From Deltaproteobacteria bacterium (GTDB lineage Bacteria > Myxococcota_A > UBA796), in contig PALY01000129.1 of NCBI GenBank assembly GCA_002707085.1, positions 8,387 through 14,034 of the forward strand: 5,648 nt of DNA, read 5' to 3'. A program made the position numbers and the translations under genes. Shown one piece after another: positions 1 to 5,648 of this stretch; the first letter of the stretch is position 1, and every line of letters starts with the position of its first letter. The notes beneath the pieces are model-generated. The model was not told the origin of the DNA. It saw only the letters and a program-made list of their open reading frames with translations, and searched no databases.

Positions 1-424
1 GGTGGAAAGAAGTCGTCTACTGTTGGATGACCTGTTCGACGAATTGGCCACACAAGGTTTCCCCCCAGAAAACATCGTCCTCTTTGGGTTCAGCCAAGGC
101 TGTTTACTCACGCTGGAATGGGGAGGAAGAACCGAACGCCCCCTCGCAGGATGTGTTGGCGTTTCTGGGTACTGCTACGACCCCATCGCTTTAGGCGAAG
201 AAGCTTCTGAGTCCGCCAAAGCACGTCCATGGTTGGTGACCCATGGCTTTCAAGATGATGTCTTGCCCTACGAAGCAACCGCAGATCAAATTGGCATTTT
301 AAAGGAATGTGGACTTCCCATCGATTTCAGAAGCTACGCAAAGACCCACACCATCGACCCCGACTTGGAAGACATACGGGAAGCGATGGTGAAGATGCTC
401 ACACTCGATGCCGACCCCTCATAA
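1..424 (+). CDS. Serine esterase, phospholipase/carboxylesterase family (3' part, start outside window)
   Basis: This is the C-terminal 140 or so residues of an alpha/beta-hydrolase esterase that hydrolyses ester bonds, probably in the cytoplasm; the substrate cannot be told. Counting from the GTG codon at 2, the nucleophile elbow GFSQG places the catalytic serine at residue 31. HGFQDDVLP matches the family's HGxxDxxVP pattern, giving the acidic residue Asp85. KTHTID supplies the catalytic histidine, His116. All three triad members are therefore present and correctly ordered. Family members are usually about 200-220 residues, so some 70-80 residues are missing to the left. The GTG at 2 is most likely an internal valine, because the helix before the elbow is already under way there. 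The gene ends at TAA 422-424, inside an inverted repeat. The family call is firm; the exact substrate (lysophospholipid, short acyl ester or other) is unknown. Confidence 0.88.
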   Translation, partial: VERSRLLLDDLFDELATQGFPPENIVLFGFSQGCLLTLEWGGRTERPLAGCVGVSGYCYDPIALGEEASESAKARPWLVTHGFQDDVLPYEATADQIGILKECGLPIDFRSYAKTHTIDPDLEDIREAMVKMLTLDADPS

Positions 425-448
425 AACAGTCAATCGGATCTGTTTTAT
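421..448. repeat. Perfect 9-bp inverted repeat overlapping the esterase stop codon
   Basis: ATAAAACAG at 421-429 is the exact reverse complement of CTGTTTTAT at 440-448, separated by a 10-base loop. The left arm contains the TAA stop of the esterase. The stem has only two G-C pairs and there is no clear T-run beyond the right arm, so it is not a classic rho-independent terminator. It could be a weak terminator, a 3'-end stabilising hairpin, or an operator for a dimeric regulator acting on the gene starting at 470 or 497. The repeat itself is certain; its function is a guess. Confidence 0.6.
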
Positions 449-469
449 CCACTGAAGTGTTCTGCCCGT

Positions 470-1252
470 ATGTTCAAGAAAGCCACACAGGTCCAAATGA
501 AACTCCACCGTTTCAGCACCCTGACACCGTTGCTTGTTCACATGGGGTGTGCGACCAGCAAAGCGATCACTTCTCCCGCCTACACCCCACCGGGAGCACC
601 AGCCATTGCCAAGCGCATCCCTGAAACCCAAGGGGAAAAAACATTATTGGGACGCTTTGGGCCCACATATTGCGTCGACAACCCAGATGCTGACGCCCTT
701 GTTCATGCTGACGTCACGGAACCAACGCCCCCCCAGACCGCACCATGGAGAATTGAAAATGGGATGGTCGGGGAAATCGCTGTCGGAAAGCCCATCCCAC
801 AATCCGCCTTCGATATTGAAGGAAAATCAGCTCGACAATTGTTGTACAGAAAGCTGCGATGGAAGAGCTATCCCAGGGCCATGAGAGCCGGCCTCGTGGA
901 CATGGATGGATTCAGGGTGATGAGACTCCCCACCTTAGATCTAGAAATCCGGCTCACGCTCAAAGACAACGTTTTCTCCATCGAACCAGGACCAACCGTT
1001 CGGACACCAGACGGCTTGGGCATCGGCAGCACCATCGAGGATATGGAAAAAGTCCATGGCCAAAGGAACCTGTCTTACGTCCCAGAACCATTCCACTGTG
1101 TAGCAACCATCCCCGACCACCATACGAGCTTTCTGTTCCTGGATTGTACAAGTGCCTGTGCTGGAGCAGGCGCACGCGCTGTCTACATTGGTGGCTATGA
1201 CGGACCCGAAGATGAACTTCCATGGGGAGATGATCCGCCCGGAACAGAATAG
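470..1252 (+). CDS. Hypothetical protein, possible lipoprotein
   Basis: I do not recognise this 260-residue protein. The N-terminus is basic (MFKK, then KLHR at residues 11-14), followed by a short, modestly hydrophobic stretch ending in LLVHMGC at 21-27. This resembles a signal peptide with a lipobox at Cys27, but His at -3 and the short hydrophobic core make it weak. Residues 30-50 are rich in Pro and Ala, like the linker of an exported protein. The C-terminal half contains GLGIGSTIEDMEKVHG (182-197), close to the GxxxGxTxxxVxxxyG pattern seen in many predicted bacterial envelope proteins of unknown role. Further cysteines lie at 68, 210, 226 and 230, and could form disulfides if the protein is exported. 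ATG 497 is an equally good start: it would put the basic residues right at the N-terminus (MKLHRF) and give 251 residues. Neither start has a strong ribosome binding site. The stop lies 8 bases before the YjbQ gene, so the two are probably cotranscribed. Confidence 0.7.
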   Translation: MFKKATQVQMKLHRFSTLTPLLVHMGCATSKAITSPAYTPPGAPAIAKRIPETQGEKTLLGRFGPTYCVDNPDADALVHADVTEPTPPQTAPWRIENGMVGEIAVGKPIPQSAFDIEGKSARQLLYRKLRWKSYPRAMRAGLVDMDGFRVMRLPTLDLEIRLTLKDNVFSIEPGPTVRTPDGLGIGSTIEDMEKVHGQRNLSYVPEPFHCVATIPDHHTSFLFLDCTSACAGAGARAVYIGGYDGPEDELPWGDDPPGTE

Positions 1253-1260
1253 CGGAACGA

Positions 1261-1674
1261 ATGCATCAACAAAAACTCAAAGTGAACACTTCTGGCCGAG
1301 GATTCACCAACATCACCCAACAAGTCGCACAGGCAGTCGATGACGCGACCACCCATCAAGGCCTGTGTCATGTGTTTGTTCACCACACTTCTGCGTCGCT
1401 TATCATTCAAGAGAATGCAGACCCCGATGTACGCGTGGATCTAAATGCCTTCTTCGCTCGGTTGGTACCCGATGGTGATTCCCTGTATCGACACACCGAC
1501 GAAGGGCCGGATGACATGTCCGCACACGTCAGAAGTGTTTTGACGGCCACCGCCCTCACCATTCCCATCGACCAAGGACACTTGGACTTGGGTACGTGGC
1601 AAGGCATCTACCTTTGGGAACACCGAACCAGCCCACATCAACGGCGCATCACAGTGACGATTGTTGGTGCCTGA
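1261..1674 (+). CDS. yjbQ: YjbQ family protein (UPF0047, secondary thiamine-phosphate synthase-type)
   Basis: This is a complete 137-residue member of the YjbQ/UPF0047 family, whose usual length is about 130-140. The conserved blocks occur in order: HHTSASLIIQENADPDV at 41-57, then DL at 60-61, HTDEGPDDMSAHV at 78-90, IPIDQGHLDLGTWQGIYL at 101-118, and EHR at 120-122. The conserved His, Asp and Glu residues line the putative active site in this trimeric cytoplasmic fold. Family members are annotated as secondary thiamine-phosphate synthases from a weak activity in E. coli; the true physiological role is unsettled. No thiamine gene is visible nearby. The ATG at 1261 fits the family's N-terminus. 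No strong Shine-Dalgarno is seen, so translation may be coupled to the upstream gene, which stops 8 bases earlier. The family call is very firm. Confidence 0.95.
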   Translation: MHQQKLKVNTSGRGFTNITQQVAQAVDDATTHQGLCHVFVHHTSASLIIQENADPDVRVDLNAFFARLVPDGDSLYRHTDEGPDDMSAHVRSVLTATALTIPIDQGHLDLGTWQGIYLWEHRTSPHQRRITVTIVGA

Positions 1675-1763
1675 GGGTGACCGAATCAAAGAAACTGCCG
1701 GTCAATGGATGGCTGGACCCCACCCCCTTATAGGAAAAGGGTCCCATTCCATGAGGTTGCACC
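1675..1763. other. 89-base intergenic gap with weak inverted repeats
   Basis: This is the longest gap between genes in the window. It contains GGACCC at 1715-1720, matched by GGGTCC at 1739-1744. An alternative smaller hairpin pairs CCCTT at 1725-1729 with AAGGG at 1737-1741; the two structures share bases and cannot both form. TATAGG at 1731-1736 resembles a sigma-70 -10 element, but no good -35 hexamer lies 16-18 bases upstream. It may hold a promoter or weak attenuator for the glycosyltransferase-transporter pair. The evidence is suggestive only. Confidence 0.3.
1753..1756 (+). promoter_or_regulatory. Ribosome binding site for the glycosyltransferase GTG start
   Basis: GAGG ends seven bases before GTG 1764. 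This supports GTG as the true start. The nearby ATG at 1751 is out of frame with the glycosyltransferase and would overlap this site. Confidence 0.6.
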
Positions 1764-3365
1764 GTGTCGAGACGAATCTGGGCCACACTTGATGATTTCC
1801 TTCCCCCATCCAAAAGCAACCCATACGTTGGTCGAAATGTCGCGAACAATGTCTTCTTCAAGGCACTTCTGCGCTACAGCACCTTCGACGAATTCCATTT
1901 CTTTCTGACCAATCGCGCCCACATCCGGCTGTTCGAACAAGAACATGGTGAATTCATCCAATCGGTGGATGCTGGACCAAAAATCAAAGTATTTCTGCGC
2001 GAACAATTGCCAGAGGTGATTGCGCAAGTGGACTACACAGTTTTCCACCAAAGCGACCATATTCGGGCATTCAATTCGTTGTGCTACCTGCGAAACCAAC
2101 TGGGACAGTTTCCCGTTACCGCATTCATCCATTCGCTGAGCTACCAGCGCTATATGCACACCTATATGGCCATGAGCCAAGGTGGCGTGACAGCATCAGA
2201 TGCCATGCTGTGTTCAACCGAAAATGGTGCAGAAGTGGTGCGCAGATGCCTCCAGCAAGCCTCCACCGGCATTGGCAAACCCATGCCCGATGTGCAGCTC
2301 CAGGTCCTTCCCCTCGGCATGGATGGCGCCTCCATGGACTTTGGTGACCGTACCGCCAGCCGAACTGCACTCGGTTTCGCTGATACAGATGTCGTGGGAC
2401 TCTGTTTTGGACGATTCTCCGACTACGACAAAATGGATCTCCTGCCCCTCCTTCAGGGTTTCCGGGATGCGTCAAAAGACCACCCCAACTGGAAACTCGT
2501 CCTCGCTGGCTACGTCCAATCTGAAGACTATTTGAAGATCGTCGAAATATGGATTCGCATCTTGGGGCTATCGTCCTCGGTCATTATCGAAAGGGCCCCA
2601 TCAGACGACCGAAAAGCCAAGCTCTTCCGTGCTTCGGATATGTTCATCTCTCTTTCCGACAACCCCCAAGAAACCTTCGGACTCACTTTGGTTGAAGCCA
2701 TGGCCGCCGGCCTTCCACTCTTGGTCTCTGACTACGATGGGTACAGGAACTTGGTCACAGAAGATGTGGGCAGACGAGTCACAACCTCTTGGGACCGAGT
2801 CGATGCACTGGCGACACTCGGACCCATCTTGGATGAAGCCACATACCACCGCTATCTGGGTCAATCATTGGTGGTCGACATGACCGATCTTCGTTCCAAA
2901 TTAACCGAGTTGTATGACAACCCAACACTGCGAACGGAACTCGGACAGGCCGCCCGGAACAAGTTTTTGGCAACCTACGACTGCCCCGTTGTCATCGAAC
3001 GCCTTGAACAGTTCTGGGACAAACTTAAAGCCGCATACAAACCCATCGACAGTGCAGGTCCAGACCCGAGTGCGATGGACTTCTTTGAAACATTTGGTCA
3101 CTACCCGACCCATATGGCCAAAGACGATCAACCGTTGCAGATGAGCGAATTCGGACAGTTCCTGGCATCCAAAAATTCAAAATATCCGCTTCTTGCGGGC
3201 ATGGAAGGCGTCATCTCTCATGATGTCATCCATTGGGTCAATTCCCACCTTGATGAACACCCCACAGTGGAAGCACTGGTCCAAGCATGGCCACATTCCG
3301 AATGGAGGATGAGGTATTGTGTGCTGTGGATGCTGAAGCACGACCTTATTCAGCATCAGCAATAG
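1764..3365 (+). CDS. Glycosyltransferase, GT4-type (GT-B fold), with extra C-terminal domain
   Basis: This 533-residue protein probably transfers a sugar from a nucleotide-sugar donor to an unknown acceptor. Residues about 3-185 form the acceptor-side half. The donor-binding Rossmann half spans about 208-420: a GLCFGRFSDYDKMDLLPLLQ region (212-231), a WKLVLAGY strand (243-250), then LFRASDMFISLSDN (287-300), and the EX7E motif in ETFGLTLVEAMAAGLP with Glu303 and Glu311. This is the hallmark of retaining GT4 enzymes. No transmembrane segment is seen, so it is cytosolic or peripheral. After the usual end of the fold, about 100 further residues (435-533) begin with FFETFGHYPT (440-449). They end in a helical stretch, VEALVQAW then YCVLWMLKHDLI, resembling a winged-helix-like unit. 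The GTG start is backed by GAGG seven bases upstream. The transporter gene starts 7 bases after the stop, so the pair is likely cotranscribed. Candidate roles are surface polysaccharide, glycolipid or compatible-solute synthesis; nothing here decides between them. Confidence 0.9.
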   Translation: MSRRIWATLDDFLPPSKSNPYVGRNVANNVFFKALLRYSTFDEFHFFLTNRAHIRLFEQEHGEFIQSVDAGPKIKVFLREQLPEVIAQVDYTVFHQSDHIRAFNSLCYLRNQLGQFPVTAFIHSLSYQRYMHTYMAMSQGGVTASDAMLCSTENGAEVVRRCLQQASTGIGKPMPDVQLQVLPLGMDGASMDFGDRTASRTALGFADTDVVGLCFGRFSDYDKMDLLPLLQGFRDASKDHPNWKLVLAGYVQSEDYLKIVEIWIRILGLSSSVIIERAPSDDRKAKLFRASDMFISLSDNPQETFGLTLVEAMAAGLPLLVSDYDGYRNLVTEDVGRRVTTSWDRVDALATLGPILDEATYHRYLGQSLVVDMTDLRSKLTELYDNPTLRTELGQAARNKFLATYDCPVVIERLEQFWDKLKAAYKPIDSAGPDPSAMDFFETFGHYPTHMAKDDQPLQMSEFGQFLASKNSKYPLLAGMEGVISHDVIHWVNSHLDEHPTVEALVQAWPHSEWRMRYCVLWMLKHDLIQHQQ

Positions 3366-3367
3366 GA
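3364..3367 (+). promoter_or_regulatory. Ribosome binding site for the BCCT gene, overlapping the preceding stop
   Basis: AGGA lies five bases before ATG 3373 and shares bases with the TAG stop of the glycosyltransferase (3363-3365). This arrangement favours translational coupling of the two genes and supports the ATG at 3373 as the transporter start. Confidence 0.5.
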
Positions 3368-3372
3368 CACGA

Positions 3373-4901
3373 ATGCAAGACACCACCAGACTCGACAAGC
3401 CAGTATTTTTTATATCTTTGGGCTGTCTGGTCATCGTGACCGCATTGCTGACACTGAAACCAGAATCCAGCCTGGAACAACTGAAAACCATCCACCATTT
3501 TATGACCCATGATCTTGGATGGATGTTTCTGGGCTCCGTTTTTGTGGGTATTCTGTGGCTCGGCTGGCTGGCTTTGGGGAGCACGGAGACATCGTCCCGG
3601 GAACCCAGGATGACGGTCCTGTCTATTCGAACATCTCGTGGTTCGGCATGTTGTTTTGTGCGGGTATTGGTAGCAACCTGCTGTACTTCGGGACGACTGA
3701 ATGGATTGGCTACTACCTGACGCCTCCCCCCATTTCCGGGGTTGCGGCAGGAACCCCAGAAGCCTTGGACTGGGCAGGCTCGTACAGTTTCTTCCATTGG
3801 GGAATTAGCGCTTGGGCCACCTACGCCATCGCAACCTTGCCCATTGCCTACATCCTCCACATTAAAAAGAGTTCAACGCTTCGGGTAAGCACCGCCTGTG
3901 AAGGCGTTTTGGGAAGTCATTCCAAAGGCCCTCTCGGCAAGTTTATCGATGTACTGTTCATCTTTGGTCTCGTGGGCGGTGTGGGTACATCTCTCGGTGT
4001 TGGGATTCCCATGATTTCCGCTGTTGCGAGCGACCTCTTTGGAGTGTCCAGAGGTATGGGCTTAGACGTAGGAATCCTTATCGGCCTCACAGCGATGTTT
4101 AGCCTGAGTGTGAGCGCAGGCCTAGACAAAGGGATCAAACTGTTGAGCGACATCAATGTCGGTCTCGCCATCGCCCTGTTGAGCCTAATTTTATGCGTAG
4201 GCCCCACAAGCTTCATCATCAATCAAGCCTTCGACAGCTTGTCTTTGATGCTTCAAAACTTCATAGAAATGAGCTTGCGTACCGATTCTGGTAACGACGT
4301 CTCTTTCGCCCAGGACAACACCATCTTTTTCTGGGCATGGTGGATGTCTTGGGCGCCTTTTATGGGCGTTTTTGTCGCTCGTATTTCTGGTGGACGCACC
4401 ATCCGGCAGCTCATTCTGGGTGTTGTAGGCGGCGGTAGCATTGGCTGCTGGGTCGGTTTTTCGATTCTTGGACACACAACGATGAACTTGGCTGAAACCG
4501 GTTCTCCACGCCTCACTGCCATCCTCAATACAGCCAGAGAAGGTGGCGGTGTCGATGCACCCCTGGTGGTCGTGGACCTGCTTCAAAGCCTTCCCGCCCC
4601 CACGCTGATCACAGGCATATTTTTTGTTCTCTCATTCATCTTTGTCGCCACATCCCTTGATTCGGCGGCATTCACACTCGCCGCCACCGCATCCGACGAC
4701 CTCCCTGTGGAAGGACAACCACCCCGGTGGCACAGGCTGGTCTGGGCATTTGTTTTGGCAGGTACAGCCTTGACCTTGATGTACATTGGCGGCCTTCAGG
4801 TCCTACAAGCAGCATCCGTGGTCGTTGGACTTCCCGTTCTTGGAATCATGGGCTTAATGGTGTGGTCATTCATGCGCGGCATCGACAAACAGGACGCCTG
4901 A
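3373..4901 (+). pseudogene. BCCT-family betaine/carnitine/choline-type transporter, broken by one frameshift
   Basis: BCCT proteins are 12-helix inner-membrane carriers that import quaternary ammonium compounds, mostly for osmoprotection. The N-terminal 68 or so residues (helices 1-2, HDLGWMFLGSVFVGILWLGW) read from ATG 3373. The rest reads in another frame, from GEHGDIVPG onward through NISWFGMLFCAGIG to the stop at 4899-4901. The switch falls at TTTGGGG, 3573-3579. Restoring one base there (for example one T) gives AFGEHGDI, matching the family pattern before helix 3, and a 509-residue protein of normal length. Downstream is otherwise complete: YSFFHWGISAWATY, the aromatic box WAWWMSW (Trp codons at 4332, 4338, 4341, 4350), then FVARISGGRTIR, and TSLDS (from 4650), typical of sodium-coupled members. 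Substrate is unknown; the layout is reminiscent of the CaiT-like branch. The uninterrupted long downstream frame suggests a very recent mutation, a sequencing error, or recoding. Without correction, the first frame stops at 3718-3720 and yields a useless 115-residue peptide. Confidence 0.85.
3573..3579 (+). other. T3G4 run at the frame break (possible slippery heptamer)
   Basis: In the frame of ATG 3373 this reads T TTG GGG, which fits the X XXY YYZ pattern for -1 ribosomal frameshifting. A -1 slip here would join the two transporter frames exactly. A short stem, CAGGA 3606-3610 with TCCTG 3617-3621, lies about 26 bases downstream, too far for a usual stimulator. A missing base in a homopolymer run is the simpler explanation. 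Confidence 0.35.
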
Positions 4902-4913
4902 AAAAGCCGCGAT

Positions 4914-5648
4914 TCATCGACCAAACATCATGTTCTTGAACAGGGCCTGATCATCCTCGTCCAGGGCGCTCCAACGGTGAAATTCCAGGTGTTCCCCCAC
5001 CGGAGTACCCAACACATCAATCCCCCACAGGGGTGCAATCGCATTGGGCAGTGCAGCATAGCGAAAGTCAGAAAGAATCCCACAAGCCCGCGGATCCTCA
5101 ATCAAGTAGCCCGCAGAAAAGGTATTGAACCGAGCAATATCTGCCTGCCGAAGCTCATCGAGCGCGTAGTTATACACGTACTTTTCAAGGTCCAACACAC
5201 GGATGTAATCGCCCTTGTACACCTTTGAAGGACCAAACCAAGGCACCCGAATTGCATCCACATAATAGTGACCGTCATGGGTATAAAAAGCCCGGTACAA
5301 GATGTTGCTGGCAATCGCTGGTTTGACTTCAGGGTCGATCCCCTGATGCCCACGTTCTGCAATCAATGCCGCGTGTGCATCTTGCACCCGCTGTTTCTGA
5401 ATGCCACAAAGCGCGAGATAGACCATGGCCACCCCAAAGCCCAGGCGTGCAGCCAACCGTCTCCGTTTCCAAGTGGCCACCACAACACCGACAACCAAAG
5501 CCAATGTAAACAGCGGATCGACGATGGAAATCAGGTGCCATGCGACTCGATCATCCGAAAATGGCCAGTACAATCGTGTTCCATAGCTGGTACACGAATC
5601 CAATAAACCATGGGTGGCCATCCCCAAAAAGCTGGGCCAAAAAAGCGC
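4914..5648 (-). CDS. Membrane-bound metal-dependent hydrolase, YdjM/DUF457-like (5' end outside window)
   Basis: The minus-strand frame is open from the right window edge to the TGA at 4914-4916, giving 244 residues of a protein whose N-terminus is missing. Reading from the edge, FWPSFLGMATHGLLDSCTSYGTRLYWPFSDDR matches the conserved core of inner-membrane metal-dependent hydrolases, which usually reads HPLLDxxxxYGTRLxxPFS; the His and Asp here are likely metal ligands. The ISIVDPLFTLALVVGVVVATW segment and the GFGVAMVYLALCGI segment are probable membrane helices, separated by a basic KRRRLAAR loop. The remaining 150 or so residues are soluble and include FYTHDGHYYVDAIRVPWFG. Complete members normally begin with MDxLTQ and further His-rich motifs, which would lie beyond 5648. 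The in-frame TTG at 5627 and ATG at 5621 are internal. The gene converges on the transporter, the two stops being 12 bases apart. The substrate is unknown; family members are annotated only by homology. Confidence 0.82.
   Translation of the reverse strand, partial: ALFWPSFLGMATHGLLDSCTSYGTRLYWPFSDDRVAWHLISIVDPLFTLALVVGVVVATWKRRRLAARLGFGVAMVYLALCGIQKQRVQDAHAALIAERGHQGIDPEVKPAIASNILYRAFYTHDGHYYVDAIRVPWFGPSKVYKGDYIRVLDLEKYVYNYALDELRQADIARFNTFSAGYLIEDPRACGILSDFRYAALPNAIAPLWGIDVLGTPVGEHLEFHRWSALDEDDQALFKNMMFGR

Noticed and set aside
534..884. A plus-strand frame of 116 residues inside the hypothetical gene
   Set aside because: It is entirely nested in the longer frame 470-1252, which ends just before yjbQ and shows a signal-like N-terminus. 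The nested product is basic, Pro-rich and unrecognisable, typical of an off-frame reading.
1715..1744. A rho-independent terminator after yjbQ
   Set aside because: The arms GGACCC/GGGTCC enclose an 18-base loop and are followed by mixed sequence rather than a T-run, so this does not meet terminator criteria. It is recorded only as a weak inverted repeat.
1728..2180. A 150-residue open frame on the minus strand
   Set aside because: It is antisense to the N-terminal part of the glycosyltransferase and shows no domain or ribosome binding site.
3519..3572. Reading the transporter as starting at ATG 3519
   Set aside because: The residues from 3519 to the frame break (for example DVSGLRFCGYSVARLAG) do not resemble helix 2 of BCCT proteins, whereas the frame from ATG 3373 does. 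This stretch is the out-of-frame reading of the true N-terminal part.
3177..3860. A 227-residue open frame on the minus strand
   Set aside because: It lies opposite the end of the glycosyltransferase and the start of the transporter, both clearly recognised. Its translation has low-complexity, unrecognisable sequence and no family motif.
5627..5648. TTG 5627 as the start of the minus-strand hydrolase
   Set aside because: The frame stays open to the window edge with FWPSFLG before it, and the conserved core begins immediately, so the family's N-terminal portion must lie outside the window.

Overview
The window reads as a compact piece of bacterial chromosome of roughly even base composition (GC a little above half, estimated by eye). 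It holds six protein-coding loci and no visible RNA gene, insertion sequence, CRISPR array or phage gene. The protein families present (alpha/beta-hydrolase esterase, YjbQ, GT4 glycosyltransferase, BCCT transporter, membrane metal-dependent hydrolase) are widespread. A poorly scored lipobox in one gene and a BCCT carrier hint at a Gram-negative, probably salt-exposed or marine bacterium. The sequence alone does not fix the taxon.

Layout, left to right. Positions 1-424 are the 3' end of a serine esterase of the phospholipase/carboxylesterase type, cut by the window edge. A 45-base gap follows, containing a perfect 9-bp inverted repeat that overlaps the esterase stop codon. Positions 470-1252 encode an unrecognised, possibly exported protein. 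It is followed after 8 bases by a confidently recognised YjbQ protein (1261-1674). An 89-base gap leads to a GT4-type glycosyltransferase (1764-3365) with an extra C-terminal domain of about 100 residues. Seven bases later a BCCT-family transporter begins (3373-4901); its reading frame is broken once, by an apparent single-base loss in a T3G4 run at 3573-3579. On the opposite strand, ending only 12 bases from the transporter stop, lies a membrane-bound metal-dependent hydrolase (4914-5648), whose N-terminus is outside the window.

The five plus-strand genes are closely packed and may form one or two transcription units: 470-1674 and 1764-4901, with a possible boundary at each of the two longer gaps. 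The glycosyltransferase and transporter are tightly linked: the transporter's ribosome binding site overlaps the stop codon of the glycosyltransferase. Their families do not point to one shared pathway. I see no convincing new biological system. The points most worth a second look are the transporter frame break, the glycosyltransferase C-terminal domain and the stop-codon inverted repeat.
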